Positions 6,433 through 17,047 are shown, counted from the first letter of the stretch. The stretch: DNA of 49,226 bases from an uncultured Bacteroidales bacterium (GCA_934725535.1 CAKVBV010000009.1:1-49226); one strand, 5' to 3'. Program-made: numbers and translations. Notes: generated by a model not told the origin, from the letters alone.

Positions 6433-7599
6433 TTAGTGGCACATACCGGGGATGTAAGATAACGGAGATACTTCCTCTATTTCAAGCGCATCGTCCTCTT
6501 GTACGCGCGGTACCAGACGAGCAGGCTTACCATTCTTAGGAGCATTGTAGGTGTACTCCGTGGTGAACATTTTTGTGGTGAAGCCACCATCGTAACCGGC
6601 TGCAATGATAACCCATTGAGAACCATCCGCAGGATTCTTTGCATAGATTTTGCTTACACCTGTTTTCAAGGCTTTCTCCAATGTACCCTGTTTGTCGTAA
6701 CTTGCTTCCATATTCTGCATATATGCAACGGTATCACCATTGAATGACTCGTTGAAATAATTCTTTTCTGCACCACCCAGCAAGTATGTTTCTTTGTCTG
6801 TAGAAGGATGAGCCGAGAAATAAACTACTGTATCAACCTTGGTCTTACTTGCAACATAAGAAACAGAGTCATATTGCAGTGTAATGGTCATAGAAGAAGG
6901 AACTACATCAGCCGTGCGGAAAGGCAGACGAGTAACGATAGGACTTGCTTTCTCATTGTCCACATCTACACCAAAAGCATACATCACATAGTCTGTGCTT
7001 GCAGTCATGCCACTTGCAATCAAGTTCTTGGTTCCTTGTTGCAGGAAATCCTTCATAGTTGCACTATAGCCCATAGAAGCATAGTACTCTATATACTTTT
7101 GTATATTTGCCAATACGTTCTCTGTAAGTTTAGCATCGCTTATGTCTCCTATAGTTGCAGCATCCGCATAGCCGCAGTAGTAGTAACCTTCTTCATACGA
7201 CGGGGTAACGGCTACCGTGCATTTCTTCTGTTTCACTTCAAGCATCTCGAGTTCACAGGTAACGGGGTTGTTGAATATCGTAATCTTGGTAGCAGCGCGC
7301 ATAGTACCTGATACAGCGAAGATTTTCACCTCACCGGCAGCCTTTGCGGTAACCAAGCCATTGGCATCAACCATAGCGGTATTCAAATCTTCGCTTTCCC
7401 ATGTAACCTTAGCGTTGGTGGGCTCTACGGTAGCCTGCAGTTGTACGGTAGAGTCAACGTACATAACCACGGATGTAGGGTCTGTAGAGATAGTAGTTGC
7501 AACAATCTCCTCTTCTTGTTGTGTCGGGCCAACACAGGAAGTGACACATGCAGCCAATGCCATGAGGGCAACTGCTGCGAAATTCATTGATTTTTTCAT
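6433..7599 (-). CDS. Lipoprotein with a BIG2 (Ig-like) domain
   Basis: A 388-aa lipoprotein: MKKSMNFAAVALMALAACVTSC gives a signal peptide ending at a lipobox Cys (Cys18 or Cys22). Residues about 35-105 form a BIG2-type Ig fold (STDPTSVVMYVDSTVQL, WESEDLNTAMVDANGLVTA). The rest, about residues 115-385, has beta-rich fibronectin-like character but no family I recognise. Such proteins are anchored at the cell surface of Bacteroidota. Its promoter is not visible. It lies just downstream of secDF beyond a terminator hairpin, so it may be read partly by read-through. Confidence 0.7.
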   Translation of the reverse strand: MKKSMNFAAVALMALAACVTSCVGPTQQEEEIVATTISTDPTSVVMYVDSTVQLQATVEPTNAKVTWESEDLNTAMVDANGLVTAKAAGEVKIFAVSGTMRAATKITIFNNPVTCELEMLEVKQKKCTVAVTPSYEEGYYYCGYADAATIGDISDAKLTENVLANIQKYIEYYASMGYSATMKDFLQQGTKNLIASGMTASTDYVMYAFGVDVDNEKASPIVTRLPFRTADVVPSSMTITLQYDSVSYVASKTKVDTVVYFSAHPSTDKETYLLGGAEKNYFNESFNGDTVAYMQNMEASYDKQGTLEKALKTGVSKIYAKNPADGSQWVIIAAGYDGGFTTKMFTTEYTYNAPKNGKPARLVPRVQEDDALEIEEVSPLSYIPGMCH

Positions 7600-7635
7600 T
7601 GAAATAAAATTTGTTGTTTGGTATTAGTTAATAGA

Positions 7636-7671
7636 TTATGGTGCGGGTGACACATGATTACCACCCACACC
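7636..7671 (-). terminator. Terminator hairpin downstream of secDF
   Basis: ATGGTGCGGGTG and CACCCACACCAT pair with one mismatch around a 12-nt loop, a few bases after the secDF stop. Only a short T-rich tail follows on the minus strand. Confidence 0.6.
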
Positions 7672-7680
7672 ATAGATTTA

Positions 7681-10600
7681 TTACTTCTTCAGTTCTTTGC
7701 GTTCGCGACGGCGTTGTTGAGCCATTTGGATGTCGTAAGCCAACGGAGTGGCAATGCACAGGGTAGAATAGGTACCTACGATAACACCCATGAGGAGTGC
7801 GAAGACGAAACCGCGGATAGTCTCACCGCCGAAGCAGAAGATAGCCAGCAATACTACGAGGGTGGACATAGATGTCGAGAACGTACGGCTCAACGTGTGG
7901 TTGAGGGCATCGTTCATATTCTGCAGTCTCTCGCGCTTCGGATAGAGGTGGTTGTACTCACGTACACGGTCGAAGACAACCACGGTATCGTTGATAGAAT
8001 AACCGATGACGGTCAGGATAGCCGCGATAAACGACTGGTCAATCTCCATAGAGAAAGGCATCACCTTCCAGAGGATAGCATAGAGACCAAGGATGATGAT
8101 GGTGTCGTGTGCCAGACCTGCAAGGGCTGCAAGGGAGAACGAGAAGTTGCGGAAACGCAACAGGATGTAGAGGAAGATGCCGAGCAGTGCGATGATGACG
8201 GCGATGAATGCGTCGCGGGTGATGTCGCTTGCCACAGCAGGCCCTACCTTCTGCGACTGCATAATACCCACTTCGGGGTTCACCTCCGTGGACTTGAACT
8301 CGTCCAAGGTGATGTTGTCAGCCAAGAACGGCTTGCAGCCCTCGTAGAGGAGTGCCTCGATTTGGTTGTCCACCTCGTCGCTGTTGTCGTTGATGCGGTA
8401 GTTGGTGGAGATACGCACCTGATTAGCGTCGCCAATGGTGATGACGTTCAGCGAGAAGGTCTCGTCATCGTCCATCTGTGCTTTTGCGTCCATAAACACT
8501 TTGTCGAGGCTGTTGTTCACCTCTTGCGTGCTGACGGGTTGCGCGAAGCGGACGATATAGTTGCGACCACCGGTGAAGTCGATACCGAGGTTGAGTTTGC
8601 CCATGATATGCGGGTTCACGCCGAGGATACCCATGATAATCAGCACACCGGAAATGATGTAGGTTACCTTGCGCGCACCGATGAAGTTGGCATGGGTGTT
8701 CTGCAGGAAGTTCTGCATCAGTTTGGTGGTGAAAGTCAACGGTTTGGCGTTGTCTTTCTTGGCATAAACCTCGAGCAACAGACGTGTGATGAAGACTGCT
8801 GTGAGGAACGAGGAGATGATACCAATCATATAGGTAACGGCGAAGCCCTTGATAGGACCGGTACCGAAAATAGCAAGGATAGCACCCGTCAGGAACGAGG
8901 TGACGTTGGAGTCGATGATGGCAGAGATAGCCCCTTGGAAACCATCTTGGATGGCCTTGCGGAGATTCTTGCCTGCACGCAACTCCTCACGGATACGCTC
9001 GTAGATAAGTACGTTGGCATCGACCGCCATACCCATGGTCAGCACGATACCGGCGATACCCGGCAAGGTCAGTACTGCCGAGAACGATGCCAAGATACCT
9101 ACCAGCAGGAAGACGTTGCACAGCAATGCGAAGTCGGCAATCAGACCCGGGATAAGACCATAGTAGAATATCATGTAGAGCAGAATCAGAATGAAGCCGA
9201 GTACGAAACTCCACATACCATTCTGAATAGCCTCACGACCCAGCGAAGGACCTACCACGTCCTCTTGTATAATGCGCGCGGGCGCGGGCATCTTACCTGA
9301 TTGCAGTGTGTTAGCCAAGTCCTTAGCCTCTTCTACGGTGAAGTTACCCGTAATCTGCGAGTTGCCGCCGGCAATCTCGTTCTGTACGGTCGGGAAACTA
9401 TATACATAGCCGTCCAGCACAATGGCGATGGACTTGCCGATATTGTCGCGTGTGATACGTTGCCAGTCGCGTGCGCCCTCTGCATTCATGGACATGGACA
9501 CGTTGGCGTAAGCCGAGGTCTGACCGAAGTCAGCACGTGCGTCAGTGATGACATCACCTTCCAACGAGGGACGGCCGTTGGTCTGCGCCTTGAGGGCTAC
9601 CAACTGGTAGAATGTCTCGGCATCGTCAATAGCCTTTACCGTCCAGCACAGGCGCAGTTCGCGGGGCAGGATGGACTTCGCTGTTGCCGAGTTGAGCATA
9701 GCCATCACCTTGGCGGTGTCGGTGTAGTGCACCGTACCTACCACAGGACCGCGGTATGCCTGACCGGCCTGATTGACAGACGGGTTGAGCACAGCGAAGA
9801 GCGGGTTCTGCTTCTTGTATTGCTCGAGGGCAGCCTCTTGGTCAGCCTCTGCGGCAGCAGCACTATCTTCGGCAGCGATGTCCTCCACCAAGAGGTCCAC
9901 CTCATCGGTCGTATCGTTAACAGGAACTATGACCTCTTCTTCCACCTCCTCAACAACCGTTGCATTTGCGGCTTCGGTAGAGGCGTTGGCCTTAGCCACC
10001 TCCGCGTTGATTTGCATCAACTGGGGCATTATCTCGGCAAGGTCGTAGGTCTCCCAGAACTCGAGGTTGGCAGAACCTTGGAGCAGTTTACGTACACGCT
10101 CGGGGTCCTTGATACCGGGGAGTTCGATAAGGATACGGCCTGTCTGGCTCAACTTCTGGATATTGGGTTGTACCACGCCGAAACGGTCGATACGGGTACG
10201 CAATACCTTGAACGAGTTGTTGATAGCGCCGTCCACCTCTTCGCGGATGACCTTCTCTACCTCACTGTTGGTGGAGTTGAGCGTTACCTTATCTTTCAAC
10301 TCGAAGGTTGAGAACACCGATGCCAACTGTGCGTTGGGGTCTATCTCGTAGAACGACTCAAAGAACAGCGACAGAAAGTCAGAACCTGACTTAGCCTGCT
10401 TCTGCTGCGCCATAGCGATGGCGTTGTTGAACGTCTCCGAGGTGTTGTAGCCGCTGAGTGCGCGCAAGATGTCGGGCACCGAGACTTCCATAGTCACGTT
10501 CATACCGCCCTTAAGGTCAAGACCCAGGTTAATCTCTTTCTCGCGGCACTCCTTCAATGTGTAGCCGAACCACACCTTCTGACTTGCGATGGAGTCCTTG

Positions 10601-10746
10601 TAGAAGAACTCTTTCGCGTCATCACCCTGACCGTATTCTACCGCTTTCTTGTCGTAATGCATTGTTACGAATGAGAACGAAAGGTAGAACGCACTCACCA
10701 AGGCAAGGCAGACTGCCAGTGTGATAACCAATCCTTTGTTTTGCAT
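7681..10746 (-). CDS. secDF: Protein translocase subunit SecDF (fused)
   Basis: This is the proton-driven membrane partner of SecYEG that pulls exported proteins across the inner membrane. At 1021 aa it joins SecD and SecF, the arrangement normal in Bacteroidota. The first membrane helix spans about residues 6-28, and the SecD signature LGLDLKGGMNVTMEV lies at 74-88. A low-complexity acidic stretch (EEVEEEVIVPVNDTTDEVD) occupies roughly 265-310. Then come the SecD membrane helices (GMAVDANVLIYERIREE) and the SecF half with NLGIDFTGGRNYIVRF near 720, ending in FDRVREY and six membrane helices. A promoter lies at 10824-10854. Confidence 0.95.
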   Translation of the reverse strand: MQNKGLVITLAVCLALVSAFYLSFSFVTMHYDKKAVEYGQGDDAKEFFYKDSIASQKVWFGYTLKECREKEINLGLDLKGGMNVTMEVSVPDILRALSGYNTSETFNNAIAMAQQKQAKSGSDFLSLFFESFYEIDPNAQLASVFSTFELKDKVTLNSTNSEVEKVIREEVDGAINNSFKVLRTRIDRFGVVQPNIQKLSQTGRILIELPGIKDPERVRKLLQGSANLEFWETYDLAEIMPQLMQINAEVAKANASTEAANATVVEEVEEEVIVPVNDTTDEVDLLVEDIAAEDSAAAAEADQEAALEQYKKQNPLFAVLNPSVNQAGQAYRGPVVGTVHYTDTAKVMAMLNSATAKSILPRELRLCWTVKAIDDAETFYQLVALKAQTNGRPSLEGDVITDARADFGQTSAYANVSMSMNAEGARDWQRITRDNIGKSIAIVLDGYVYSFPTVQNEIAGGNSQITGNFTVEEAKDLANTLQSGKMPAPARIIQEDVVGPSLGREAIQNGMWSFVLGFILILLYMIFYYGLIPGLIADFALLCNVFLLVGILASFSAVLTLPGIAGIVLTMGMAVDANVLIYERIREELRAGKNLRKAIQDGFQGAISAIIDSNVTSFLTGAILAIFGTGPIKGFAVTYMIGIISSFLTAVFITRLLLEVYAKKDNAKPLTFTTKLMQNFLQNTHANFIGARKVTYIISGVLIIMGILGVNPHIMGKLNLGIDFTGGRNYIVRFAQPVSTQEVNNSLDKVFMDAKAQMDDDETFSLNVITIGDANQVRISTNYRINDNSDEVDNQIEALLYEGCKPFLADNITLDEFKSTEVNPEVGIMQSQKVGPAVASDITRDAFIAVIIALLGIFLYILLRFRNFSFSLAALAGLAHDTIIILGLYAILWKVMPFSMEIDQSFIAAILTVIGYSINDTVVVFDRVREYNHLYPKRERLQNMNDALNHTLSRTFSTSMSTLVVLLAIFCFGGETIRGFVFALLMGVIVGTYSTLCIATPLAYDIQMAQQRRRERKELKK

Positions 10747-10823
10747 AATAAATTAGTTCGTTTATTTTGTTATTATTTCTTTTCTAACCGTTCAATCCGT
10801 GCATACCTGTACAGATTAGCGTG

Positions 10824-10854
10824 CAAAGTTACGATAATTACTGCAAATATACAA
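10824..10854 (-). promoter_or_regulatory. Promoter of secDF
   Basis: TTG (10852-10854), 20 bp, then TAACTTTG (10824-10831), minus strand. The leader before ATG 10746 is about 70 nt. Confidence 0.7.
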
Positions 10855-10986
10855 GAATCCGTGTGTTTTTTCACAAATAAAGACCGTAGCAACAGCAAAA
10901 AACAGCAGTATTCTACAAATCGCCTAACGGCAATCAGTAGAATACCACCCCGTTTTTATTCTCTATGTCTTATTCTCTACGCAGCC

Positions 10987-13900
10987 TTATTGCACCATCA
11001 TCGGTACCGTCTTGCCATCCGAGCGCACCATATACACGCCTGCAGGCAACATACCCACATAGACGGTAGTGACATTTCCTTCCGCCGGCACACGCAGTAC
11101 CACGTGCCCTGCCAGGTCGTATATCGTGATAGCGTCCGCAGCACCTGTTACACTGACCTTATCCACTGCGGGGTTCGGATATACCTGCAAGGCAGAAGCC
11201 GCAGCATTGTACACACCTGTACCGATGTTCTGCAAAGCAACGCGAATAGTCTCTACATCATTGGCAAAGGCATAACCCGCAGGCAGGTCTGACGAGAGCA
11301 ACGAATAAGCAGCCTCCTTGAGCGTCCAATCAATCGTCCACAAGTCTGCCTTGTTGGCAAAGGTGCAAACCACGCTGTCTTTGGCATCTACGGCAGTAAG
11401 CGTAAGAGCCGCCAATGCCTTGCGAATAGCCGCATCGTCAGCATTCGGCAGGTCGAGTGTCGTCGCACTCACCACAGGCGTTACCTCTACCACGGGCACC
11501 TCCTCTATCGAGATATTATCAATGGACAGACGATAGGAACTACTACCTATATATCCGCGGATACCCAATGCATAGGCGGCGGTCGCCTGTACGGCAAAAG
11601 TAGTCTCTATGCGTTGGTAATCGCCATTGGCGACACCTGTAGCACGCAATATCTCGGTAGTCATAGACTCCCTGCTCATCTCCGTACCGAGATAGATACT
11701 GATGTTTGCATAACTCTTATATGACTTGTCCTGACGTGCATAGAGGGACACTTTGTAGGCTTTCCCTTTCTCAAGAGTGAAGGATTGGCACAGCCAATCG
11801 GTATTGCCGTACTTCAAGACTGCGTTCCAACTGCCTTGATAGGGCGTCTGGTTGTATTGTGTCTCTGTGCTGTTGGCTTTCCATGGTTCGGTACCTTTCT
11901 CGTCAAATTGCAGCCAACCGGCAACGACAGCACCCTGCGTATTGCTCTCCTCAAAGCCCTCAAAGAACGGAATACTCTTTGCCTTGGCAGCCTTCAGACT
12001 AATAGTTACATTGGCGTCAGGCATAATGAAATGAGTGCGGTCTATCCACAATACGGGTATATCCGTAGTGTATCCTATGAATATATATGTTGCATCCAAT
12101 GTGTGACCGACCGCTATCGTATCGCCCATAGTTGCCGTGGACTGCTCAGCCACAGGACTGCCATATACCGAGTCCGCCACAGAGACAGAGTACGGTGTAT
12201 AGTCTTTCTCCTGCACACGTATATTGTCGATTTCGACAGACATCGCAGTTCCTGTATGTCCACATATACCCAATACATACGTGGCGGTCTCAGAAACCGT
12301 AAAGGCTCCGACCACAGACTGATAATAACCACCCTGTTCTATTACGGTTGTCGGCACGAGGGTAGTCGTCATAGCGGTGGCATTAGCCGTACTGCCCAGA
12401 CATACTTGAATGGTTTGCTTTTCGGGTGAACCGTTATCCGCTTCCTGCCGTGCAACCAAAGAGACGGTGTAGGTCTTGCCTGCCTCCAAGTTGACGGCAT
12501 TGAACATCCAACTGCTGTTGTTCCACCCCCTAAAGTAGGCACTCCATATACCTTCATAAGGGAGGTTCTTCGATGCCTTCCATTGACGCGTATCACCGCC
12601 TTCGCCTTCTATTATCCAGTTAGCTATCGGCTGACCGGCAGTATTGCCCTCTTCAAATCCATCGAAGAACGGCAGCATATTACCTTGCAGGGCATCCATA
12701 CCCACTGTAACATCTTCATCGGGCATAACAAAGGTGCTGTCCGTAATCCACTTGACCACAGAAGTAGTGGTGTAGCGGTAGAAAGCATAGCCATTGTTCA
12801 TCGTGCGGCTAACGGCAATCGTATCACCTGCGCAGACACGATTGGTACTAACCCTTACTGCACCACATTCTACAATAGCAGGCGTTACTGCATACTGCTG
12901 CGCCGTACGCTCCACCACACTGATATTGTCTATGGAAAGGTAGTAGGAACCCGAACCGGTACTTCCAAGGATACCTAAGACATAGTTCCCCGTCGTCTTC
13001 ACCGAGAAACGAGTCAGCAGCAATTGGTAGTCGCCGTCCACTACAGTCTGCTTATCCATAATACATATCTTCATCGAGTCTTTGTTGCAATCCGTACCCA
13101 AGCAGGCTTTGATGTTTGCCTCTGCATTACTCATAGATTGGCGTGCACGGATGGCAAGTACATACTCTTTACCCGTTTCCAATACAAGCGCATTGAACAG
13201 CCAGCAGTTGTTACCACCAAACCCATACAATGCAGCATTCCATTTGCCTTGATATGGAGTGCGGTTGTAATTGGTATAGGCAGAGTTGGCTTGCCAATAG
13301 TAAGAAGAACGGCTGTCCTCGTTCTGTGTCGCCCAACCGGCTACCTTTTCGTCTTGTGTGTTGCCTGTCTCAAAGCCGTCAAAGAACGGTACCGTGTGCG
13401 GTATAACGGCATCAATGCCCAACGTAACAGCCGCACCGGGCATGATAAACCGCTTGTCGTCTATCCACTGCACCGTTGTATTCGTGGTATAATCACGGAA
13501 ATAATACCCCTCATTCATAGCACGCTCCACCGAGACGGTATCGCCCATATACGCCTCCGTCTTGCTCAGTGTCAGCGTACCATATTCCGTATCGGCTGTA
13601 CTAATCGGGTGAGCGACACGCTTTTGAATATGGATATCATCAATACTCAAATAAAAGGCACGATTGTTATACCCGCGGATACCCAAGATATACTTCCTGC
13701 TTGTCGGAACACTGAAGCGGCAGTACAGCATCTGATAGTCCCCGTTGGTTATCCCCATTTCCGGGAGAACCTCTATCTTCATCGAGTCTTTGACAACACC
13801 GGTGCCGAGGGCTATACGAATGTTTGCATACGGCAGATTGGCGAAGTTCTGGCGGGCATAGAGCCACATCTCGTACTCGGTATCAGCCTCCAATTGCACG

Positions 13901-16497
13901 CCCGTAAACAACCAGTCGGTGTTATCTTTGTACAATGTAACATTCCATTTGCCTTTGTATGGCGTGCGGTTATCCGTTTTTCCGGTGGTATTGGCTTGCC
14001 ATGCTTGGGTACCTTTCTCGCTCTGTTGCACCCAGCCAACCGGCTGACCGCCTTGGATATTGCCCTCCTCAAAGCCCTCATAGAAAGGCATCGTGTGCAT
14101 CGGAAGCACCTCTATGCCTACGGTAACATCTGCATCGGGCATAACGAAACAGGAGTCGTTCACCCATTCCACTGCCACATCGGTAGTATAACGGATAAAC
14201 ACTTCTCCTTCTGCCATCGTACGGCGCAGACGGACAGTCTCGCCAAACTGAGCCTTTTCCTTGCTCGGTGTGACTGTACCCGCTTCCATATCGGCTGTTT
14301 GAATGTTGCGGGTCCCTACCTCTGTTACGCGAATATCATCTATGTTCAGCGTACTTACGCTGTAGGCGGCATATCCTTTTATGCCCAAAGCATATACACC
14401 GCTTTCCGCCACGGAGAATGTACCATATAGCAGTTGGTAGTCTTTGCCCGTCAAGTAGTTGTCGGACGGGATAACCTCTATTTTCATAGAATCCAAAACG
14501 GCTTTGTTGCCTATATGGGCTTCTATGTAAGCGCCATACGTAGCAGCGTTGCTCTGCTGTGCATACATACTGAGACGATACTGCTTGCCCGCTTCCAAAG
14601 TGAGGTAGATGAACAACCAATTCATATTGTTTTTGCACAATATGGCATTCCACTTGCCGCCAAAGGGCGTTGCGGTCAAGTCAGCGTTTGCTGTCCACAG
14701 CGAGTCACCGACAATGCTGTACTGCAACCAGTCAGCCACAGGACGCCCCTGCGCATTGCCGTTCTCGAAGCCCTCATAGAACGGTATGCTATGCACCTTC
14801 CCTACTTCCATATTGATGCTAACATCCTCGTCCGGCATAATGAAATGCCGGTCGTCTATCCATTCCACCGCAGGAGTGATGGTCAGTTTGGATAATACAT
14901 ATCCCTCCGGCACCGACTTATCCACCCTGACCGTGTCCCCCTTGTAAGCCACTGTAGGGGTAACACTGATAGTCCCATCCACAGAAGATACACAGGTTAT
15001 GCTGTGCTGTACCAACTCGTGAATACTGATATCATCTATACTCAAATAATTGGCAGGATAGTAAATGTAACCGCGAATACCCAAATAATACGTATCATCG
15101 GCAGGCACCGAGAATTTGGTTGTCAATAGTTGGTAATCGCCATTGTTCACCTTTGTCGTCGGCAGAACTTCCATATTCATTGCGTCCTTGTCGGCAGATG
15201 TACCGAGGCATACACGCAGGGAAGCCTGAGGCACCTTGCTATCTTGACGCGCATACATACTGAATTGATACCTCTTGCCTGCCTCCAATCTGATGCCGGC
15301 AAACATCCAATAGGTACTGCCCGTTAATGTGGCATTCCATTTGCCTTGATATGGAGTGCGGTTGTAATTGGTCAGGGTAGAGTTGGCTTGCCATGTCGTA
15401 GTTCCCTTTTCACTCTCCTGCCACCAACCGGCAATATCTGCACCCTGTGCATTATTTTCTTCGAAGCCCTCGAAGAATGGCACATTATGTATTTGTTTCA
15501 GATACCAGCCTATCGTAACATCCGCATCGGGCATAATAAAGCGGTGGTCGTCTATCCATTGCACTTCCGGCGATACTATATACTTTTCAAAGAAATAGCC
15601 GTCATCTACCGTGTAGCCGAGAGTTATCGTATCACCTGCTATCGCCGTAGCGGGACTGACGTTCACCGTTCCGTGTTGCACATCCGCAGTAATGGAATGT
15701 TGGTATGCCAACTTGGCACTCACCACCATATCCGCCCCCAAGCAGATGATTTTATTACCGACTATTACTCTGCCGGTGTTGGCAGAGATATTCACAACAG
15801 GGTGCTCTGCATACTTGGCACGTACCGTGAGCGTATCACCCACCTTAATCCCCGTCATCTTGTCTATCACAATACTGTCGCCCATAGAGGAAGACACCGA
15901 AGCCGTGTAAGCAGTAGCAGAGTTGTCCGCTATTGCCATCGTCATCTCCGTGAAACAGGAGCCATAGCGACCGGCGGCACCATACTGGTCCCGTCCATGC
16001 AGTTCATAGCGCAATTTCGCTACACCGGCCGGCAAATTAAAGAGAATAACAGCCGGACTCGGCGTTACCTCCGTATTGGTATAGCCTGTCCGATTGACCA
16101 CGTAGGCGGTATCTATAGCCATTCCCGCTTCATCTATACAAACCACCATCGCTTGGCAGATACCGGATTGATACGTACCCGGAAACGGTATCGCATACCG
16201 TACTGCAGCATACAATGTACCCTGTGCCAAACTCTCGGTGGTAAAACCTTTGTCTAACAGGTTAACCGTCTGGTAAAGCACACCCTCCAGGTTGGATGAT
16301 TTGAACCAACCGTCTTCAACACGCCAATTGAGTCCTCCGATTCCTCCTTCTGGTGTCCAACCCGAGAATTGGGTCTCGGTGGTCGGAACGGTGTTCTGCA
16401 GCAGGTTCGTCCCCCACTGTGCTTGGGCGGACATCGTGCTCGCTCCTGCTACTGCGCACGCCAATGCCAATAGCAATGTGTAAATCTTTGCCTTCAT
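10987..16497 (-). CDS. Giant T9SS-exported surface protein with six paired repeat modules
   Basis: The protein has 1836 aa and starts with a signal peptide (MKAKIYTLLLALACAVAGAS). Two domain types alternate six times each. One is about 60 aa, with GDT, a Gly-Tyr and a W-I-D-D-x-x-F-I-M-P-D-x-D-V-T ending, like the divergent InlB-type bacterial repeat. The other is about 160 aa, opening IPFFEGFEExNAQG, with W-A-N, NRTPYQGKWN and LEAGKxY, and closing L-S-I-D-D-I, like the choice-of-anchor/cleaved-adhesin jelly roll. The last 80 residues (LQVYPNPAVDKVSV, TIYDLAGHVVL, LPAGVYMVR) form a T9SS type A sorting domain. It is therefore expected to pass the outer membrane and be attached to the surface, probably for adhesion or glycan binding; the ligand is unknown. 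Confidence 0.85.
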   Translation of the reverse strand: MKAKIYTLLLALACAVAGASTMSAQAQWGTNLLQNTVPTTETQFSGWTPEGGIGGLNWRVEDGWFKSSNLEGVLYQTVNLLDKGFTTESLAQGTLYAAVRYAIPFPGTYQSGICQAMVVCIDEAGMAIDTAYVVNRTGYTNTEVTPSPAVILFNLPAGVAKLRYELHGRDQYGAAGRYGSCFTEMTMAIADNSATAYTASVSSSMGDSIVIDKMTGIKVGDTLTVRAKYAEHPVVNISANTGRVIVGNKIICLGADMVVSAKLAYQHSITADVQHGTVNVSPATAIAGDTITLGYTVDDGYFFEKYIVSPEVQWIDDHRFIMPDADVTIGWYLKQIHNVPFFEGFEENNAQGADIAGWWQESEKGTTTWQANSTLTNYNRTPYQGKWNATLTGSTYWMFAGIRLEAGKRYQFSMYARQDSKVPQASLRVCLGTSADKDAMNMEVLPTTKVNNGDYQLLTTKFSVPADDTYYLGIRGYIYYPANYLSIDDISIHELVQHSITCVSSVDGTISVTPTVAYKGDTVRVDKSVPEGYVLSKLTITPAVEWIDDRHFIMPDEDVSINMEVGKVHSIPFYEGFENGNAQGRPVADWLQYSIVGDSLWTANADLTATPFGGKWNAILCKNNMNWLFIYLTLEAGKQYRLSMYAQQSNAATYGAYIEAHIGNKAVLDSMKIEVIPSDNYLTGKDYQLLYGTFSVAESGVYALGIKGYAAYSVSTLNIDDIRVTEVGTRNIQTADMEAGTVTPSKEKAQFGETVRLRRTMAEGEVFIRYTTDVAVEWVNDSCFVMPDADVTVGIEVLPMHTMPFYEGFEEGNIQGGQPVGWVQQSEKGTQAWQANTTGKTDNRTPYKGKWNVTLYKDNTDWLFTGVQLEADTEYEMWLYARQNFANLPYANIRIALGTGVVKDSMKIEVLPEMGITNGDYQMLYCRFSVPTSRKYILGIRGYNNRAFYLSIDDIHIQKRVAHPISTADTEYGTLTLSKTEAYMGDTVSVERAMNEGYYFRDYTTNTTVQWIDDKRFIMPGAAVTLGIDAVIPHTVPFFDGFETGNTQDEKVAGWATQNEDSRSSYYWQANSAYTNYNRTPYQGKWNAALYGFGGNNCWLFNALVLETGKEYVLAIRARQSMSNAEANIKACLGTDCNKDSMKICIMDKQTVVDGDYQLLLTRFSVKTTGNYVLGILGSTGSGSYYLSIDNISVVERTAQQYAVTPAIVECGAVRVSTNRVCAGDTIAVSRTMNNGYAFYRYTTTSVVKWITDSTFVMPDEDVTVGMDALQGNMLPFFDGFEEGNTAGQPIANWIIEGEGGDTRQWKASKNLPYEGIWSAYFRGWNNSSWMFNAVNLEAGKTYTVSLVARQEADNGSPEKQTIQVCLGSTANATAMTTTLVPTTVIEQGGYYQSVVGAFTVSETATYVLGICGHTGTAMSVEIDNIRVQEKDYTPYSVSVADSVYGSPVAEQSTATMGDTIAVGHTLDATYIFIGYTTDIPVLWIDRTHFIMPDANVTISLKAAKAKSIPFFEGFEESNTQGAVVAGWLQFDEKGTEPWKANSTETQYNQTPYQGSWNAVLKYGNTDWLCQSFTLEKGKAYKVSLYARQDKSYKSYANISIYLGTEMSRESMTTEILRATGVANGDYQRIETTFAVQATAAYALGIRGYIGSSSYRLSIDNISIEEVPVVEVTPVVSATTLDLPNADDAAIRKALAALTLTAVDAKDSVVCTFANKADLWTIDWTLKEAAYSLLSSDLPAGYAFANDVETIRVALQNIGTGVYNAAASALQVYPNPAVDKVSVTGAADAITIYDLAGHVVLRVPAEGNVTTVYVGMLPAGVYMVRSDGKTVPMMVQ

Positions 16498-16551
16498 CTA
16501 TGTTGATTTATATGTATGCTTGTTTGCAGATTGTTCTCTCAAAATACGTTA

Positions 16552-16582
16552 CAAAATTACTACAAATCTCTAATATACACAA
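16552..16582 (-). promoter_or_regulatory. Promoter of the 1836-aa surface protein
   Basis: TTG (16580-16582), 20 bp, then TAATTTTG (16552-16559) on the minus strand, within the extended form TTTGTAGTAATTTTG. Confidence 0.7.
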
Positions 16583-16621
16583 CTCCCATATCTTTTTGAC
16601 TATGGCAATCCTGCTTGTAGA

Positions 16622-16640
16622 GACGATGCGGCTCGCGTTG
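16622..16640. repeat. Palindromic repeat ACGATGCG-GCT-CGCGTTGT
   Basis: An 8-bp stem (with G-U pairs) around GCT. It is a diverged copy of the perfect palindromes at 32112-32130 and 38928-38948. It lies between the divergent promoters of the surface protein and the initiator tRNA. I see no other structure in this gap. Confidence 0.5.
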
Positions 16641-16700
16641 TGCCAATATGCTTTTTTCCCACCGTTTTCACACACTTATCACAAAAAACAGCATTTTTAT

Positions 16701-16731
16701 TTGCACATATCATTTTTTTGTAGTACCTTTG
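16701..16731 (+). promoter_or_regulatory. Promoter of initiator tRNA
   Basis: TTG (16701-16703), 20 bp, then TACCTTTG (16724-16731), within TTTGTAGTACCTTTG. The tRNA begins about 90 nt downstream. Confidence 0.7.
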
Positions 16732-16823
16732 CAGCGCATTTCGATAGAAGCAATGCCGTTTGAGGTACATAGTGATGGCAAGATGAAGACGAATGACGGG
16801 TGTTGCAACGCGAAATGATATAT

Positions 16824-16895
<72 letters not shown>

Positions 16896-16958
16896 CAGTA
16901 CTTTTGTAACGAAGGAAAAACGCATATCCAACGATAACACACAACTTTTTTTCGAGAG

Positions 16959-16994
16959 CCGCTTGACGGGGTAGTCAAGCGGTTTCTGTTTTTA
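16959..16994 (+). terminator. Intrinsic terminator after tRNA-fMet
   Basis: CCGCTTGAC (16959-16967) pairs perfectly with GTCAAGCGG (16974-16982), followed by TTTCTGTTTTT. Confidence 0.8.
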
Positions 16995-17047
16995 TTACCA
17001 ACGATACCTCTTTCCCAATACATTGCATATCCGCATACTACACAGAC

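Noticed and set aside
6306..6539. 77-aa plus-strand frame over the structured RNA and the lipoprotein end
   Set aside because: It runs through the hairpins and then antisense through the lipoprotein; no family resemblance.
7654..9300. 548-aa plus-strand frame across secDF
   Set aside because: It is antisense to a perfectly conserved SecDF; its His/Asp/Val-rich composition is typical of reverse-complement reading.
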